DNA from: Marinifilum flexuosum
GTDB lineage: Bacteria > Bacteroidota > Bacteroidia > Bacteroidales > Marinifilaceae
Length of the DNA: 64,000 nucleotides
Reading direction: 5' to 3'
NCBI RefSeq assembly: GCF_003610555.1
Contig: NZ_RAPQ01000012.1
Location: 248,001 to 312,000 of the forward strand
Part shown: positions 1 through 8,267 of the stretch, piece after piece
Position numbering within the stretch: the first letter of the stretch is position 1
Layout of the letters: each line of letters starts with the position of its first letter
Made by a program: the position numbers and the translations under genes
The notes under the pieces: generated by a model
Seen by the model: only the letters and a program-made list of their open reading frames with translations
Told to the model about the DNA's origin: nothing
Database searches by the model: none

Positions 1-2
1 GT

Positions 3-581
3 TTAAAATTTTGATAACTCTTCATACAATCGTTGAATTGGCAAACCAACAACATTAAAATAGGATCCTTCGATCCCATCAATGCCAATAAAACCAATCC
101 ATTCCTGAATGCCATAGGCTCCAGCTTTATCGAAAGGTTTATAATTATCGATGTAATAATCTATTTCTTGTATTGACAACTCTTTAAAGTGAACATTGGA
201 AGTAGTGGCAAAACTCACTTTTTTCTCTTTACTTTTTAAGCAAACTCCACTAATCACCTGATGTGATCTTCCTGATAATGCACTCAACATCTTAAATGCA
301 TCTTCTCTATCTTTAGGTTTTCCCAGAATCCAATCATCAATACATACAATGGTGTCTGCCGTAATTACCAATTCATTGTTTGTAAAATCAGATTCGAATG
401 CGGAGGCCTTTAATTCAGCCAAGTAAACAGGAATTTCTTCAGGAGACAATGCTTCAGGATACACCTCATCAACATCTTTTGTCCTGATTTCAAATTCTAA
501 TCCCAACTCCTTTAACATTTGATGTCTACGCGGAGATTGAGATGCAAGTATTAAATGATAATCTTTAAGATTATTCAACAT
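3..581 (-). CDS. maf: Maf-like nucleoside triphosphate pyrophosphatase
   Basis: Cytosolic Maf/HAM1-fold pyrophosphatase, expected to hydrolyse non-canonical or modified dNTP/UTP to the monophosphate (house-cleaning role). The 192 residues match family length. The N-terminal substrate loop ASQSPRR lies at residues 13-19, the catalytic-base motif ADT at 75-77, LGKPKD at 86-91 and GAYGIQ at 154-159. The gene is complete, with its stop at the very edge of the window. It is the last gene of a minus-strand run with a UbiA prenyltransferase and a KdsC-like phosphatase, so it is probably cotranscribed with them. Substrate preference (dTTP/UTP versus m7GTP) cannot be decided by eye. Confidence 0.93.
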   Translation of the reverse strand: MLNNLKDYHLILASQSPRRHQMLKELGLEFEIRTKDVDEVYPEALSPEEIPVYLAELKASAFESDFTNNELVITADTIVCIDDWILGKPKDREDAFKMLSALSGRSHQVISGVCLKSKEKKVSFATTSNVHFKELSIQEIDYYIDNYKPFDKAGAYGIQEWIGFIGIDGIEGSYFNVVGLPIQRLYEELSKF

Positions 582-590
582 GGTTCTAAT

Positions 591-625
591 AATTATGAGT
601 TATAAGTGATGAATTATGAATTGAT
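591..625. repeat. 7-bp periodic intergenic repeat
   Basis: Five consecutive heptamers (AATTATG, AGTTATA, AGTGATG, AATTATG, AATTGAT) fill the gap between maf and the prenyltransferase. Similar 7-bp tracts occur at 1655-1685, 8197-8267 and 53908-53939. The function is unknown. Confidence 0.7.
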
Positions 626-639
626 TCCATAACTAATCA

Positions 640-1593
640 TTATAATTTTTCAACAATATAATTGACAACAAAGGCATAAGATATCCCTGCCAGAAATGCG
701 AATCGAAGTAAAAATTTACCTAGTTTAAAAAGTTCTCCTTCTTTAAATTTAGCTACTCGATATGCTAATAAAATCAGTGGTAAAATGATCAGTATCCCAA
801 AATACCATGGTGTAATTTTATCCACAGGAGCATTTAAGAATTGATACCAAACACCAAAAACTGATACTGATAAGAATAATATCAATGCTACAATAATCAC
901 TTTTGTCCATTTTAAACCAATTACTGCAGGCAAACTTTTTCTTTTTATTTCCCGATCTCCTTTTAAGGAAAGCATATCTCGGATAAATTGACCAATCAAC
1001 ACTCCAAAAAAGGCAAAAAATGAAAATGCTCCAACCCAATACATCAAGTAATTAAAGTTGGTTTTAGAAGCCAGCAAAACATCAGCATAAGTTTTATTCA
1101 AAGGTGGTATTTCATAAATTACAACCAGTAAGGGTACCGTTGCAACAACCATTGCCATAAGGATACTTCCCAACAAAAAGTAATACTTGTACGAAGTTGA
1201 ATAAAACCAAAGCAAACCCCCAGCCATAAAAAATATGAACACGAACTGCCAATGTCCTACACTGTAAGATACATATCCGCCAAGCAAAATTGAAATGCCA
1301 GTTAATACCTGATGCATTGCCAAAGCAATTCTTCTGGTAATCTTTCTTCCTACGATTACATCTTTCTTGTTAAAACGATCAGCCTTTGTATCAAAATAAT
1401 CGTTAATAATATAACCGGCCGCCGCCATAGTAACAGTTGCCAAAACCAAAATGGCAAAATCAACATCGGAAAACTGTAGCTTAATTCTATTAATCCCCAA
1501 AATTGGTTCTATAATAAAATAGCGCATTACATACTGAACCAATGCTATAATTAGCAGATTTGGAAAACGAATTAGTTTCAAAAAATTACTCAT
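640..1593 (-). CDS. UbiA-family prenyltransferase (geranylgeranylglycerol-phosphate geranylgeranyltransferase-like)
   Basis: Integral membrane prenyltransferase of 317 residues with about eight or nine hydrophobic segments. The first aspartate-rich motif NDxxDxxxD is at residues 64-72. A second, RDMLSLKGD, lies near residue 206 and is followed by a basic stretch. Both bind Mg-diphosphate in this family. Bacteroidetes homologues are commonly named geranylgeranylglycerol-phosphate geranylgeranyltransferase, but the real acceptor is not shown by the sequence, and a quinone-type acceptor is also possible. It sits between maf and a KdsC-like phosphatase on the same strand, with short AT-rich gaps carrying 7-bp repeats. 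Confidence 0.85.
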   Translation of the reverse strand: MSNFLKLIRFPNLLIIALVQYVMRYFIIEPILGINRIKLQFSDVDFAILVLATVTMAAAGYIINDYFDTKADRFNKKDVIVGRKITRRIALAMHQVLTGISILLGGYVSYSVGHWQFVFIFFMAGGLLWFYSTSYKYYFLLGSILMAMVVATVPLLVVIYEIPPLNKTYADVLLASKTNFNYLMYWVGAFSFFAFFGVLIGQFIRDMLSLKGDREIKRKSLPAVIGLKWTKVIIVALILFLSVSVFGVWYQFLNAPVDKITPWYFGILIILPLILLAYRVAKFKEGELFKLGKFLLRFAFLAGISYAFVVNYIVEKL

Positions 1594-1654
1594 GATTTTA
1601 GCTATTTACCGAATCAATATCTCATTTGTAACTATCCATTATTATACTCAAGGT

Positions 1655-1685
1655 ATTATTCATTGATAATTACTAATTCTTAATT
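1655..1685. repeat. 7-bp periodic intergenic repeat
   Basis: Read on the minus strand this is AATTAAG, AATTAGT, AATTATC, AATGAAT in strict 7-bp register, just after the KdsC-like gene. It resembles the tract at 591-625. Confidence 0.65.
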
Positions 1686-1688
1686 GTT

Positions 1689-2216
1689 TTAGATGCTTTG
1701 TATATTTGTATCAGATTCGTACCACTTTGAGTGAGCTCTTAACACCTGCTCAATTACATCGCGCACACATCCATATCCTCCATCTTTATCTGAAATGTAA
1801 TTTGATATTGCTTTAATTTGCTCAACTGCATTTGCAGGACAAGTAGGAACCCCAATTCTCTTCATCACCTCAAAATCAGGCAAGTCATCGCCCATATACA
1901 TGATATGGTCCGGATCTAAATCATGTTTTGAAATGAAATCTTCGAAATCTTTCATTTTGTTCTTTGAAGCCATATAAATATCGGTCATTCCCAAACCTTG
2001 GTAACGCTTTTCAACAGCATCGGAAAAACCACCGGTAATAATGGCTACAGGATAGCCTTTCTTTATTGCATACTGAATAGCATAACCATCCTTAGTGTTT
2101 GCTGTACGCAACATTTCACCATTGGAATCAATCACAATCGATTCGGTTGAAAGCACTCCATCAACATCAAAAATGAAAGCCTTTACTTTCATTAAATCTT
2201 CCTTAAAAAAAGCCAT
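1689..2216 (-). CDS. KdsC-like HAD phosphatase
   Basis: Small cap-less HAD phosphatase of 175 residues, the size of 3-deoxy-D-manno-octulosonate 8-phosphate phosphatase (KdsC), which releases Kdo for lipopolysaccharide. Motif I DVDGV has its nucleophile at Asp17 and acid/base at Asp19. The ITGG motif is at 60-63 and the metal-binding GDDLPD motif at 109-114. Translation may instead begin at Met9. No Kdo-synthesis partner lies nearby; the neighbours are a DUF2520 protein and a prenyltransferase, an arrangement I recall from other Bacteroidetes. A related nonulosonate phosphatase cannot be excluded. Confidence 0.85.
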   Translation of the reverse strand: MAFFKEDLMKVKAFIFDVDGVLSTESIVIDSNGEMLRTANTKDGYAIQYAIKKGYPVAIITGGFSDAVEKRYQGLGMTDIYMASKNKMKDFEDFISKHDLDPDHIMYMGDDLPDFEVMKRIGVPTCPANAVEQIKAISNYISDKDGGYGCVRDVIEQVLRAHSKWYESDTNIQSI

Positions 2217-2237
2217 ATTTTATGTGTGTAAATTGTT

Positions 2238-3023
2238 CTATTTCTTTTCTGAATGCATCGTAAAAATGCTTTCACTGACAAATCTATATATTTTTTGAAA
2301 ATCAGGTAAATCTTTTAGCTCATTCTCGTGTTTTGTCATTATTTCTTTGTCGAATCGGATGGCAGGTCCGGTTTGAGCAGATACCGGATCAAGCTCCTGT
2401 ACCTTTTCTGCAGTTTCCTTGATGAGTGGTTTCAACAAATCAAAATCCACATCCTTCTCTGCCAACAGCTTTTGCCCAATACTGTACATGTGATTGGCAA
2501 AATTGCAGGTAAATACTGCCGACAAATGCAATTGCTTTCTTTGCTCAGAATCAATCAGGTGAATATTAGTCGAAATTCTTTCTGCCAGCTCCATCAAATC
2601 CTCTTGCAAACCCAAATTATTGGATTCTATACAAATGGGAATGCTTGAAAAATCAACTTTCCGATTTTTTGAAAATGTTTGTAGTGGATAAAACACACCG
2701 TAACATTCGGTGTAATCATCAAAAATATCCATTGGAATACTTCCTGCAGTATGTACAACATCACCAATTGGTATTGGCATTTGATCTAATACCGGCTGCA
2801 AAGCCTTATCGCTTAATGCAAAAATGTACAAATCGGCATTTACAACCAGATTCTTTACATCACTTAGCGCAGTAGAGTTAACTTTCTCGGCCAAAATTGA
2901 AGCCGATTGCATGGTTCTGCTATATACCTGCATGATATTCACACTTGCATCGTGTAATGCAATGGCCAATTGTGTTGCCAAATTTCCTGCTCCCAGAATT
3001 ACAACTTTGTTAATCTTACTCAT
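2238..3023 (-). CDS. Rossmann-like and DUF2520 domain protein
   Basis: Predicted NAD(P)-binding protein related to pyrroline-5-carboxylate reductase/ketopantoate reductase folds. An N-terminal Rossmann motif GAGNLA starts at residue 11 and a C-terminal helical DUF2520 dimerisation region follows. I place the start at the Met codon at 3023, giving 261 residues. A longer frame begins at 3062 but would overlap the upstream gene, whose stop is at 3028, and adds 13 residues unlike the family. The gap to the upstream gene is then 4 bases, indicating translational coupling. Its substrate is unknown. Confidence 0.85.
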   Translation of the reverse strand: MSKINKVVILGAGNLATQLAIALHDASVNIMQVYSRTMQSASILAEKVNSTALSDVKNLVVNADLYIFALSDKALQPVLDQMPIPIGDVVHTAGSIPMDIFDDYTECYGVFYPLQTFSKNRKVDFSSIPICIESNNLGLQEDLMELAERISTNIHLIDSEQRKQLHLSAVFTCNFANHMYSIGQKLLAEKDVDFDLLKPLIKETAEKVQELDPVSAQTGPAIRFDKEIMTKHENELKDLPDFQKIYRFVSESIFTMHSEKK

Positions 3024-3027
3024 AGTA

Positions 3028-3528
3028 TTATTTAAGGCCCAATTCCTCGGGCGATGCAGCAATTTTCTTTAAAGGCACTTTTCCTTTATCAATCATTTTA
3101 AATAGCTTTTCGCATCCTTTCACTAAATCTTCATACATATCCTCGGCAACCAAAACCAATCTGTCATCTAAAAAATCAAGATGATCTGCCTCTTCAGGCT
3201 GATCGGCTCTTGAGCAAAGCAACAAAGATTTACTTGGCACAAAAGAATGTGTTAGCTGGTTTCTCAACTTATCGTACAACCAATGATCTTTATTCACAGC
3301 CCTATATTCATTCCCCATAAGGATATTTAATGATTTTGAAAATCGTTTTGATGATTGGGCACGAGCTTTTAATGGCTTGTTATCCATAAAGCATCCTAAG
3401 GCTTCAATGGCTTGTCCCATAATGATAAACGAAAAGAAATAGAATCCTTCCTTTTGAAGTCGTCCTATTTCATCAATAAAAATCCTTTTAATAAATTCTT
3501 TTTCTTCTTCGGCTTGCGATTTATCCAT
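3028..3528 (-). CDS. Uncharacterised protein with HEPN-like RX4H motif
   Basis: Hypothetical protein of 166 residues, mostly helical by composition. Residues 89-94 read RNQLTH, which fits the RX4-6H motif of HEPN domains (RNase or nucleotide-binding helical bundles). The preceding helix FFSFIIMGQAIEALG and the following acidic region fit a four-helix bundle. It lies 4 bases upstream of the Rossmann/DUF2520 gene and is probably the first gene of this minus-strand run. No MNT nucleotidyltransferase partner lies beside it, so a toxin-antitoxin role is not supported. I do not recognise the family by name. Confidence 0.7.
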   Translation of the reverse strand: MDKSQAEEEKEFIKRIFIDEIGRLQKEGFYFFSFIIMGQAIEALGCFMDNKPLKARAQSSKRFSKSLNILMGNEYRAVNKDHWLYDKLRNQLTHSFVPSKSLLLCSRADQPEEADHLDFLDDRLVLVAEDMYEDLVKGCEKLFKMIDKGKVPLKKIAASPEELGLK

Positions 3529-3598
3529 GCAACAAATATAATTATAATACTTGTCTTCACTATGTGCTTTAACTCCCTGGTTTGGACTTTCAATAATC

Positions 3599-3740
3599 CA
3601 ATTCTACAATTGGGGACCACCTTGCTCTTCTAATAGTGCAATTCTACAATTAGCTTGATCGCTTAGTACTTCCAAGATTGCAATTCTACAATTAGGTTGA
3701 CCGCCTTGCATTTCCAAGATATCCAATCTAAGAATAAATT
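3599..3740. repeat. Degenerate ~41-bp tandem repeat (locus A)
   Basis: The gap 3529-3879 holds no convincing gene. The core CAATTCTACAATT begins at 3599, 3639 and 3681, with a degenerate copy near 3724, giving periods of 40, 42 and 43. The spacers also resemble each other (for example CTTCCAAGATTG and TTTCCAAGATAT). The core is an imperfect palindrome. The spacing is not a multiple of three and the array is not coding. Confidence 0.75.
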
Positions 3741-3809
3741 AGCAGTCATACAGTTCCGGTTATTTATGGATTGTTAGTAGATAGGGTATAAACACGATCA
3801 ATGCCGCAT

Positions 3810-3857
3810 AAAAAAATAGCAGCAATGTAAATGTGAATCCTTTTACATTGCTGCTAT
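3810..3857 (-). terminator. Rho-independent terminator of the porin gene
   Basis: A perfect 16-bp stem (3816-3831 with 3842-3857, 10-base loop) is followed on the minus strand by a run of seven T (3810-3816). It begins 22 bases after the porin stop. Confidence 0.9.
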
Positions 3858-3879
3858 CAATTATACGAGTTTTATCTCC

Positions 3880-5076
3880 TTAGAACGAAAACTGTAAACG
3901 GGTTTGAATCATGTTGAAATTTTCTTCTCCATTTAGAGAATTCTCATCCAAGTCAACATTCGTAAAGTGGAATTTTACCAATATGTTGTGATTTACATAC
4001 CAGGTACCACCAACAGTAATATCCTTTTGCTTACCTCCCATTATCAAAGCATCGCTATCGTTTAAATCGGTTTGATTGTAACGCGCCAAAAGTTCCACCG
4101 AACCTGGACCTGGTTTTGCCAAACGAGCTGATTTCATTTTGTATTTGTAGTTGCCACCTTTTACAAGCCATCCGACTTGTGTATAGAAACCTTTCGCAGA
4201 ATAATCTTCGAAATTTGACTTTCGATTCACCTTAGCAGAAATATATTCTCCTTGAATTGAAATCGGACCTGTAGCTGCAATCATTTCAAATCCTAATTTA
4301 CACTGGCTTTCAGCATTCGCAACTTTCGCATCAATAAATCGGCGTTTCTCAATATGTGTTGCAGCTCTTGAACGATAACGAATCGATTTTGGATTTTCTT
4401 CACCTTGATCATTAAATCCTGTTGAATTGGCAGTTCTATAAATTCCAGACATACCAATATGAAACAATCCACCATCTGTTTGAACTGGTGCAAATGCAAT
4501 TCGAGAGGTTAAGCCATATCCTTCATCACCTTCAGTTTTGTTATTGGTATCGCTTCCAAACAAACCAGCTTCCCAAAATATTTTCTTACTCCAAGTAGCA
4601 TAAGAGAATCCTAAATTTCTTCCCGGACGAAAAGCTTCAATTGTACTGGCAGCATGCATAAACTTGGTTGTTTTCGAACTTTCGGTTTGCTCAATTCCAA
4701 AAGGTTCCAAAAAATGTCCTGCTCTAACAAAACTGTTCTTGTTGATTTTATACATCAACCAAACATCTTTAAGCGAAACCGCTCCATCGGCAAAGCCAAT
4801 ATTAATTTTTGCATTCCATTTTTTCCAGAGGTCGGCTTTCATCAATAAACGAATATCTCTTACTTCCGATCCTGATCCCAAATCAGTCTTATCATCGAAA
4901 TAGGCTGCGGCATCCATGTAAACGCGTCCTCCCATTCCAAATTTAAAGTTTCCATCTTCGCTAGCAAGTTGAAGAGATCCTTTATTAACACCTAAATTTA
5001 GCTTTGATGCATCCTGTGCAAATAGACTTCCTGCCATTAGTAAACAACAGAAAAAGAGTAGATAGTGTTTTTTCAT
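3880..5076 (-). CDS. Outer-membrane porin, OprO/OprP-like
   Basis: Predicted 398-residue beta-barrel of the phosphate-selective porin O/P family. An Ala-Gln signal-peptidase site follows residue 20 (hydrophobic LLFFCCLLMAGSLFA core). The mature part has alternating amphipathic strands, the FKFGMGGRVYMD opening strand, and a C-terminus ending in Phe (LQFSF), as expected for barrel assembly. A monocistronic unit is likely: a strong terminator follows and a candidate promoter lies 170 bases upstream. Whether it carries phosphate or another anion cannot be told, and no pho genes are nearby. Confidence 0.85.
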   Translation of the reverse strand: MKKHYLLFFCCLLMAGSLFAQDASKLNLGVNKGSLQLASEDGNFKFGMGGRVYMDAAAYFDDKTDLGSGSEVRDIRLLMKADLWKKWNAKINIGFADGAVSLKDVWLMYKINKNSFVRAGHFLEPFGIEQTESSKTTKFMHAASTIEAFRPGRNLGFSYATWSKKIFWEAGLFGSDTNNKTEGDEGYGLTSRIAFAPVQTDGGLFHIGMSGIYRTANSTGFNDQGEENPKSIRYRSRAATHIEKRRFIDAKVANAESQCKLGFEMIAATGPISIQGEYISAKVNRKSNFEDYSAKGFYTQVGWLVKGGNYKYKMKSARLAKPGPGSVELLARYNQTDLNDSDALIMGGKQKDITVGGTWYVNHNILVKFHFTNVDLDENSLNGEENFNMIQTRLQFSF

Positions 5077-5246
5077 TTTGAGATTTAGTAAAATGATTGT
5101 TTAATTTATCGATTAGCATTCTAAAAATAATAAATACTAATATTAGATTTAGAATAAATAATCTCAACAAGTTAAAGACTACATCGTTTTTTTGCAGCAT
5201 GTAACTTTATTGAAATTGTGTCGACATATTTTCTTAATAACAGCAG

Positions 5247-5277
5247 CAAAACTAAGCTCTTTCTAACAAGTAACAAG
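5247..5277 (-). promoter_or_regulatory. Candidate promoter for the porin
   Basis: On the minus strand CTTG, 19 bases, then TAGTTTTG. This matches the Bacteroidetes consensus TTTG-N19-TAnnTTTG except for one base of the upstream box. It implies a leader of about 165 bases. Confidence 0.55.
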
Positions 5278-5326
5278 ACTTGGAGTTTTAAAAAATCATT
5301 AATTCAAGTTAACATTGAATTAACAC

Positions 5327-5356
5327 AAAAAGAGGCTCCCAAAAGGGAGCCTCTTT
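5327..5356 (-). terminator. Terminator of the etfBA-acyl-CoA dehydrogenase operon
   Basis: A 12-bp perfect stem (5329-5340 with 5345-5356) with an AAAA loop, followed on the minus strand by a T-rich tail. It is 24 bases past the acyl-CoA dehydrogenase stop. The rest of the gap 5077-5379 holds the porin promoter. Confidence 0.9.
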
Positions 5357-5379
5357 ATATCAATAAGCACAAAGCTTAC

Positions 5380-7095
5380 TTATTTTTTAAAAATACCTAG
5401 ATCTTTCAATTCTGAAGACATGATGTATTCAAGGTAAGAAGCAACTTTTGCTTTACCCATTTTAACGAATACTTCACATGATGCATGGTATTTATCATTT
5501 CTTGTAGTATCAGTCAACAACAAGTATCCCATGACAATGTAACCAGCCATTTCAACCAAACGACGAGCATGGAAATCAAGGAAATCATTGTGATCAGCAG
5601 TAGCATTAATTTCATTTACTTTTGCTACAGCTTCTTCGTACTTAGCTGTCATCGCTTTTAAAGTAGTTCTTAGGTACTCATACTGAGGGTTCAAATCAGA
5701 AGCTTCGTACTCTTTGATTTGACCTAAATATGCACCAGTAGTTACCCCACGAATAGCAGCAACAACCTGTAACTGAGTAGTTCCTTCATAGATATTGGTA
5801 ATACGAGCATCACGAACCAAACGCTCAATTGGGTAATCTTTCATATAACCCGAACCAGCGTGAACTTGCAATGAATCGTAAGCAATCTCGTTACAGAATT
5901 CCGAAGCAAATAACTTCAATAATGGAGTAAATACATCAGCTAATTTCTGATATTTTTTCATATCCATTCTCTCTTCTTTATCTAAAGAACGATCCTGAGA
6001 AATGTGGAAATATGATTTGTAAACATCAACAAAACGAGATGTTTCATATAATACCGAACGAGAAGCATTCAACTTAGCCTCCATGTTAGTAAGCATTTCA
6101 TAAACCGCAGGGAATTCGATAATTGCTTTACCAAACTGACGACGTTCCTTAGCGTAAGCCAAACCTTCGCGATAAGCTGCTTCAGCAATACCTACCGACT
6201 GAGCACCTACACCTAAACGTGCACCGTTCATTAATGACATTACATATTTGATCAATCCCATTTTACGAGAACCAACCAATTCAGCAGGAGCATTAGTAAA
6301 TACCAACTCACAAGTTGGAGAACCAATAATACCCATTTTGTGCTCGATACGACGAACTTTAACAGCCATGTGTTTCTTGTCGTAGATGAACATAGAAAGA
6401 CCACGACCATCAGTAGTTCCTTCTTCTGAACGAGCCAAAACCAATGAAACATCACCATCACCGTTGGTAATGAAACGCTTCACACCGTTCAAATACCACT
6501 GATCTTCTTCTTTGTTGTAAGTGGCTTTCAACTGTACAGCCTGAAGGTCAGAACCAGCATCTGGCTCAGTCAAATCCATTGCAGCAGTAGCACCTTTAGC
6601 AAAGCGAGGCAAGTAATTCTCTTTTTGCTCTTTAGATGCAAATTCGTGGATAGTTTCAGCACAATCCTGAAGTCCCCAGATGTTAGCAAAACCACCATCG
6701 GCACGAGATACCAATTCAGCAGCCATTACGTAAGGTACAATTGGGAAATTCAACCCATCATATTCACGTGGTAGAGACATACCAATTAAACCAGCTTTAG
6801 TTAAAGCTTCGTGGTTTTCAGCAGTACCTTTAGCGTAGATTACACGATCATTTACAACCTGTGGGCCTTCTTGGTCAACACCTTCAGCGTTTGGACCGAT
6901 AATGTCACCACAAATTTCACCAACAATCTCTAAAGTACGATCGTAAGAATCCATTGCATCCTCAAAATCAAGAGGAGCGTAATCGTACTTGTCTTTATCT
7001 TCGAAGTTGCGCTCTTTAAGTGCAACAATTTTTTTCATTAAAGGATGCTCCAAGTGGAACTTCATATCCTCATTATCTCTATAGAAATTAGCCAT
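5380..7095 (-). CDS. Acyl-CoA dehydrogenase (571 residues)
   Basis: FAD-dependent acyl-CoA dehydrogenase that oxidises an acyl-CoA to the trans-2-enoyl-CoA and passes electrons to ETF. At 571 residues it is longer than the ~380-residue MCAD type and resembles the long subfamily with an extra C-terminal helical domain. Seen in the sequence: the DLTEPDAGSDL FAD/substrate loop near residue 175, a KERRQFG motif, and a YEGTTQLQ motif with Glu437 at the position of the catalytic base in MCAD-type enzymes. It is the last gene of the etfB-etfA-acd run, 48 bases after etfA, so EtfAB is its probable acceptor. Chain-length preference is unknown. Confidence 0.9.
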   Translation of the reverse strand: MANFYRDNEDMKFHLEHPLMKKIVALKERNFEDKDKYDYAPLDFEDAMDSYDRTLEIVGEICGDIIGPNAEGVDQEGPQVVNDRVIYAKGTAENHEALTKAGLIGMSLPREYDGLNFPIVPYVMAAELVSRADGGFANIWGLQDCAETIHEFASKEQKENYLPRFAKGATAAMDLTEPDAGSDLQAVQLKATYNKEEDQWYLNGVKRFITNGDGDVSLVLARSEEGTTDGRGLSMFIYDKKHMAVKVRRIEHKMGIIGSPTCELVFTNAPAELVGSRKMGLIKYVMSLMNGARLGVGAQSVGIAEAAYREGLAYAKERRQFGKAIIEFPAVYEMLTNMEAKLNASRSVLYETSRFVDVYKSYFHISQDRSLDKEERMDMKKYQKLADVFTPLLKLFASEFCNEIAYDSLQVHAGSGYMKDYPIERLVRDARITNIYEGTTQLQVVAAIRGVTTGAYLGQIKEYEASDLNPQYEYLRTTLKAMTAKYEEAVAKVNEINATADHNDFLDFHARRLVEMAGYIVMGYLLLTDTTRNDKYHASCEVFVKMGKAKVASYLEYIMSSELKDLGIFKK

Positions 7096-7143
7096 TTCTT
7101 TTGATGTTTTTGTGTTAATAATTCAAGCTAACAGAAATACGGA

Positions 7144-8163
7144 TTACTTCGTATTTTCTTTGTATTGCTTAATCATCTTAGGTAATACTTCTGCAATATC
7201 ACCAGTAATTACGTAATCAGCGAAAGCGTTGATTGGTGCATTCTTATCGGTATTGATCGCAATTACCATTGCTGATTCTTCCATACCTGCAGTGTGCTGA
7301 ATCTGACCTGAGATACCGCAAGCGATATACAACTTAGGACGTACAGTAACACCTGTTTGACCAATTTGACGCTCATGAGAAGCAAAACCAGCATCAACAG
7401 CAGCACGCGAAGCACCTACTTCACCACCAATAACTTCTGCCAATTCTGTTAACAAATTAAAGTTCGCTTTTGAACCTACACCGTAACCACCAGCTACAAT
7501 AATACCAGCGTTTTTGATATTAACTTTTGACTTCTCCATGTGACGCTCAATTACTTTAATTACAAAGTCTTCTGGCTTCACATATTTTTCTACATCGATA
7601 TTTTTAACTTTTCCTTTGTATGCATCAGAAACAATTTCCTTCTTCATCACACCCTCGCGAACAGTTGCCATCTGTGGGCGACAATCAGGGTTAATAATGG
7701 TTGCAACAATGTTACCACCAAATGCAGGACGAATCTGATACAACAAGTCTTTATACTCTTTCTTGTTTTTCTTGTCTTCGTGGTCACCAATTACAAGACT
7801 AGTACAGTCAGCTGTAAGACCAGAGTGAAGAGCAGAAGAAACACGAGGTCCCAAATCACGACCAATGCTTGTTGCACCCATCAAAGCGATTTGTGGTTTT
7901 TCTTCTTCGAATAATTTTACAAGGATTGAAGTGTGAGGAAGGGTTGTATAAGGATACAAGCGCTTATCATCAGCAACCCACACCTTGTCAACACCGAAAG
8001 GCATAACTTGCTTTTCCACACCTTTTAATTCATGTCCGATTACGATAGTTTCTAACTCACATTTTAAATCGTCAGCTAACTTTCTACCTTTTGTAAGAAG
8101 TTCAAGACTCACATCTGCAACCTGACCTTCTTCTATTTCGCAATATACAAATACGTTATTCAC
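7144..8163 (-). CDS. etfA: Electron transfer flavoprotein subunit alpha
   Basis: The FAD-carrying subunit of the heterodimeric ETF, 339 residues. The N-terminal half is an adenine-nucleotide alpha-hydrolase-like fold. The C-terminal FAD domain shows the conserved run VAGGYGVGSK, GGEVGASRAAVD, the RQIGQTG loop and the closing ISGQIQH-NTDKNAPI motifs, which contact FAD. It lies between etfB and an acyl-CoA dehydrogenase on the same strand. The 104-base gap to etfB is filled by 7-bp repeats rather than a promoter or terminator I can identify. Confidence 0.96.
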   Translation of the reverse strand: MNNVFVYCEIEEGQVADVSLELLTKGRKLADDLKCELETIVIGHELKGVEKQVMPFGVDKVWVADDKRLYPYTTLPHTSILVKLFEEEKPQIALMGATSIGRDLGPRVSSALHSGLTADCTSLVIGDHEDKKNKKEYKDLLYQIRPAFGGNIVATIINPDCRPQMATVREGVMKKEIVSDAYKGKVKNIDVEKYVKPEDFVIKVIERHMEKSKVNIKNAGIIVAGGYGVGSKANFNLLTELAEVIGGEVGASRAAVDAGFASHERQIGQTGVTVRPKLYIACGISGQIQHTAGMEESAMVIAINTDKNAPINAFADYVITGDIAEVLPKMIKQYKENTK

Positions 8164-8196
8164 GGTATAATCTTTTTAAATTTCACTTTTTCAGTG

Positions 8197-8267
8197 AACA
8201 GTAAACAGTAAGCAGTAAACAGTGAAAATTATAACTGATAACTGACAACTGGTAACTGATAACTGAT
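8197..8267. repeat. Two blocks of 7-bp repeats between etfB and etfA
   Basis: Heptamers AACAGTA, AACAGTA, AGCAGTA, AACAGTG (8197-8224) are followed, after 8 bases, by AACTGAT, AACTGAC, AACTGGT, AACTGAT, AACTGAT (8233-8267). The second block abuts the etfB stop codon. Confidence 0.85.

Noticed and set aside
7540-7914. Plus-strand open frame of 124 residues
   Set aside because: It is antisense to etfA, with cysteine/threonine-rich composition typical of a shadow frame.
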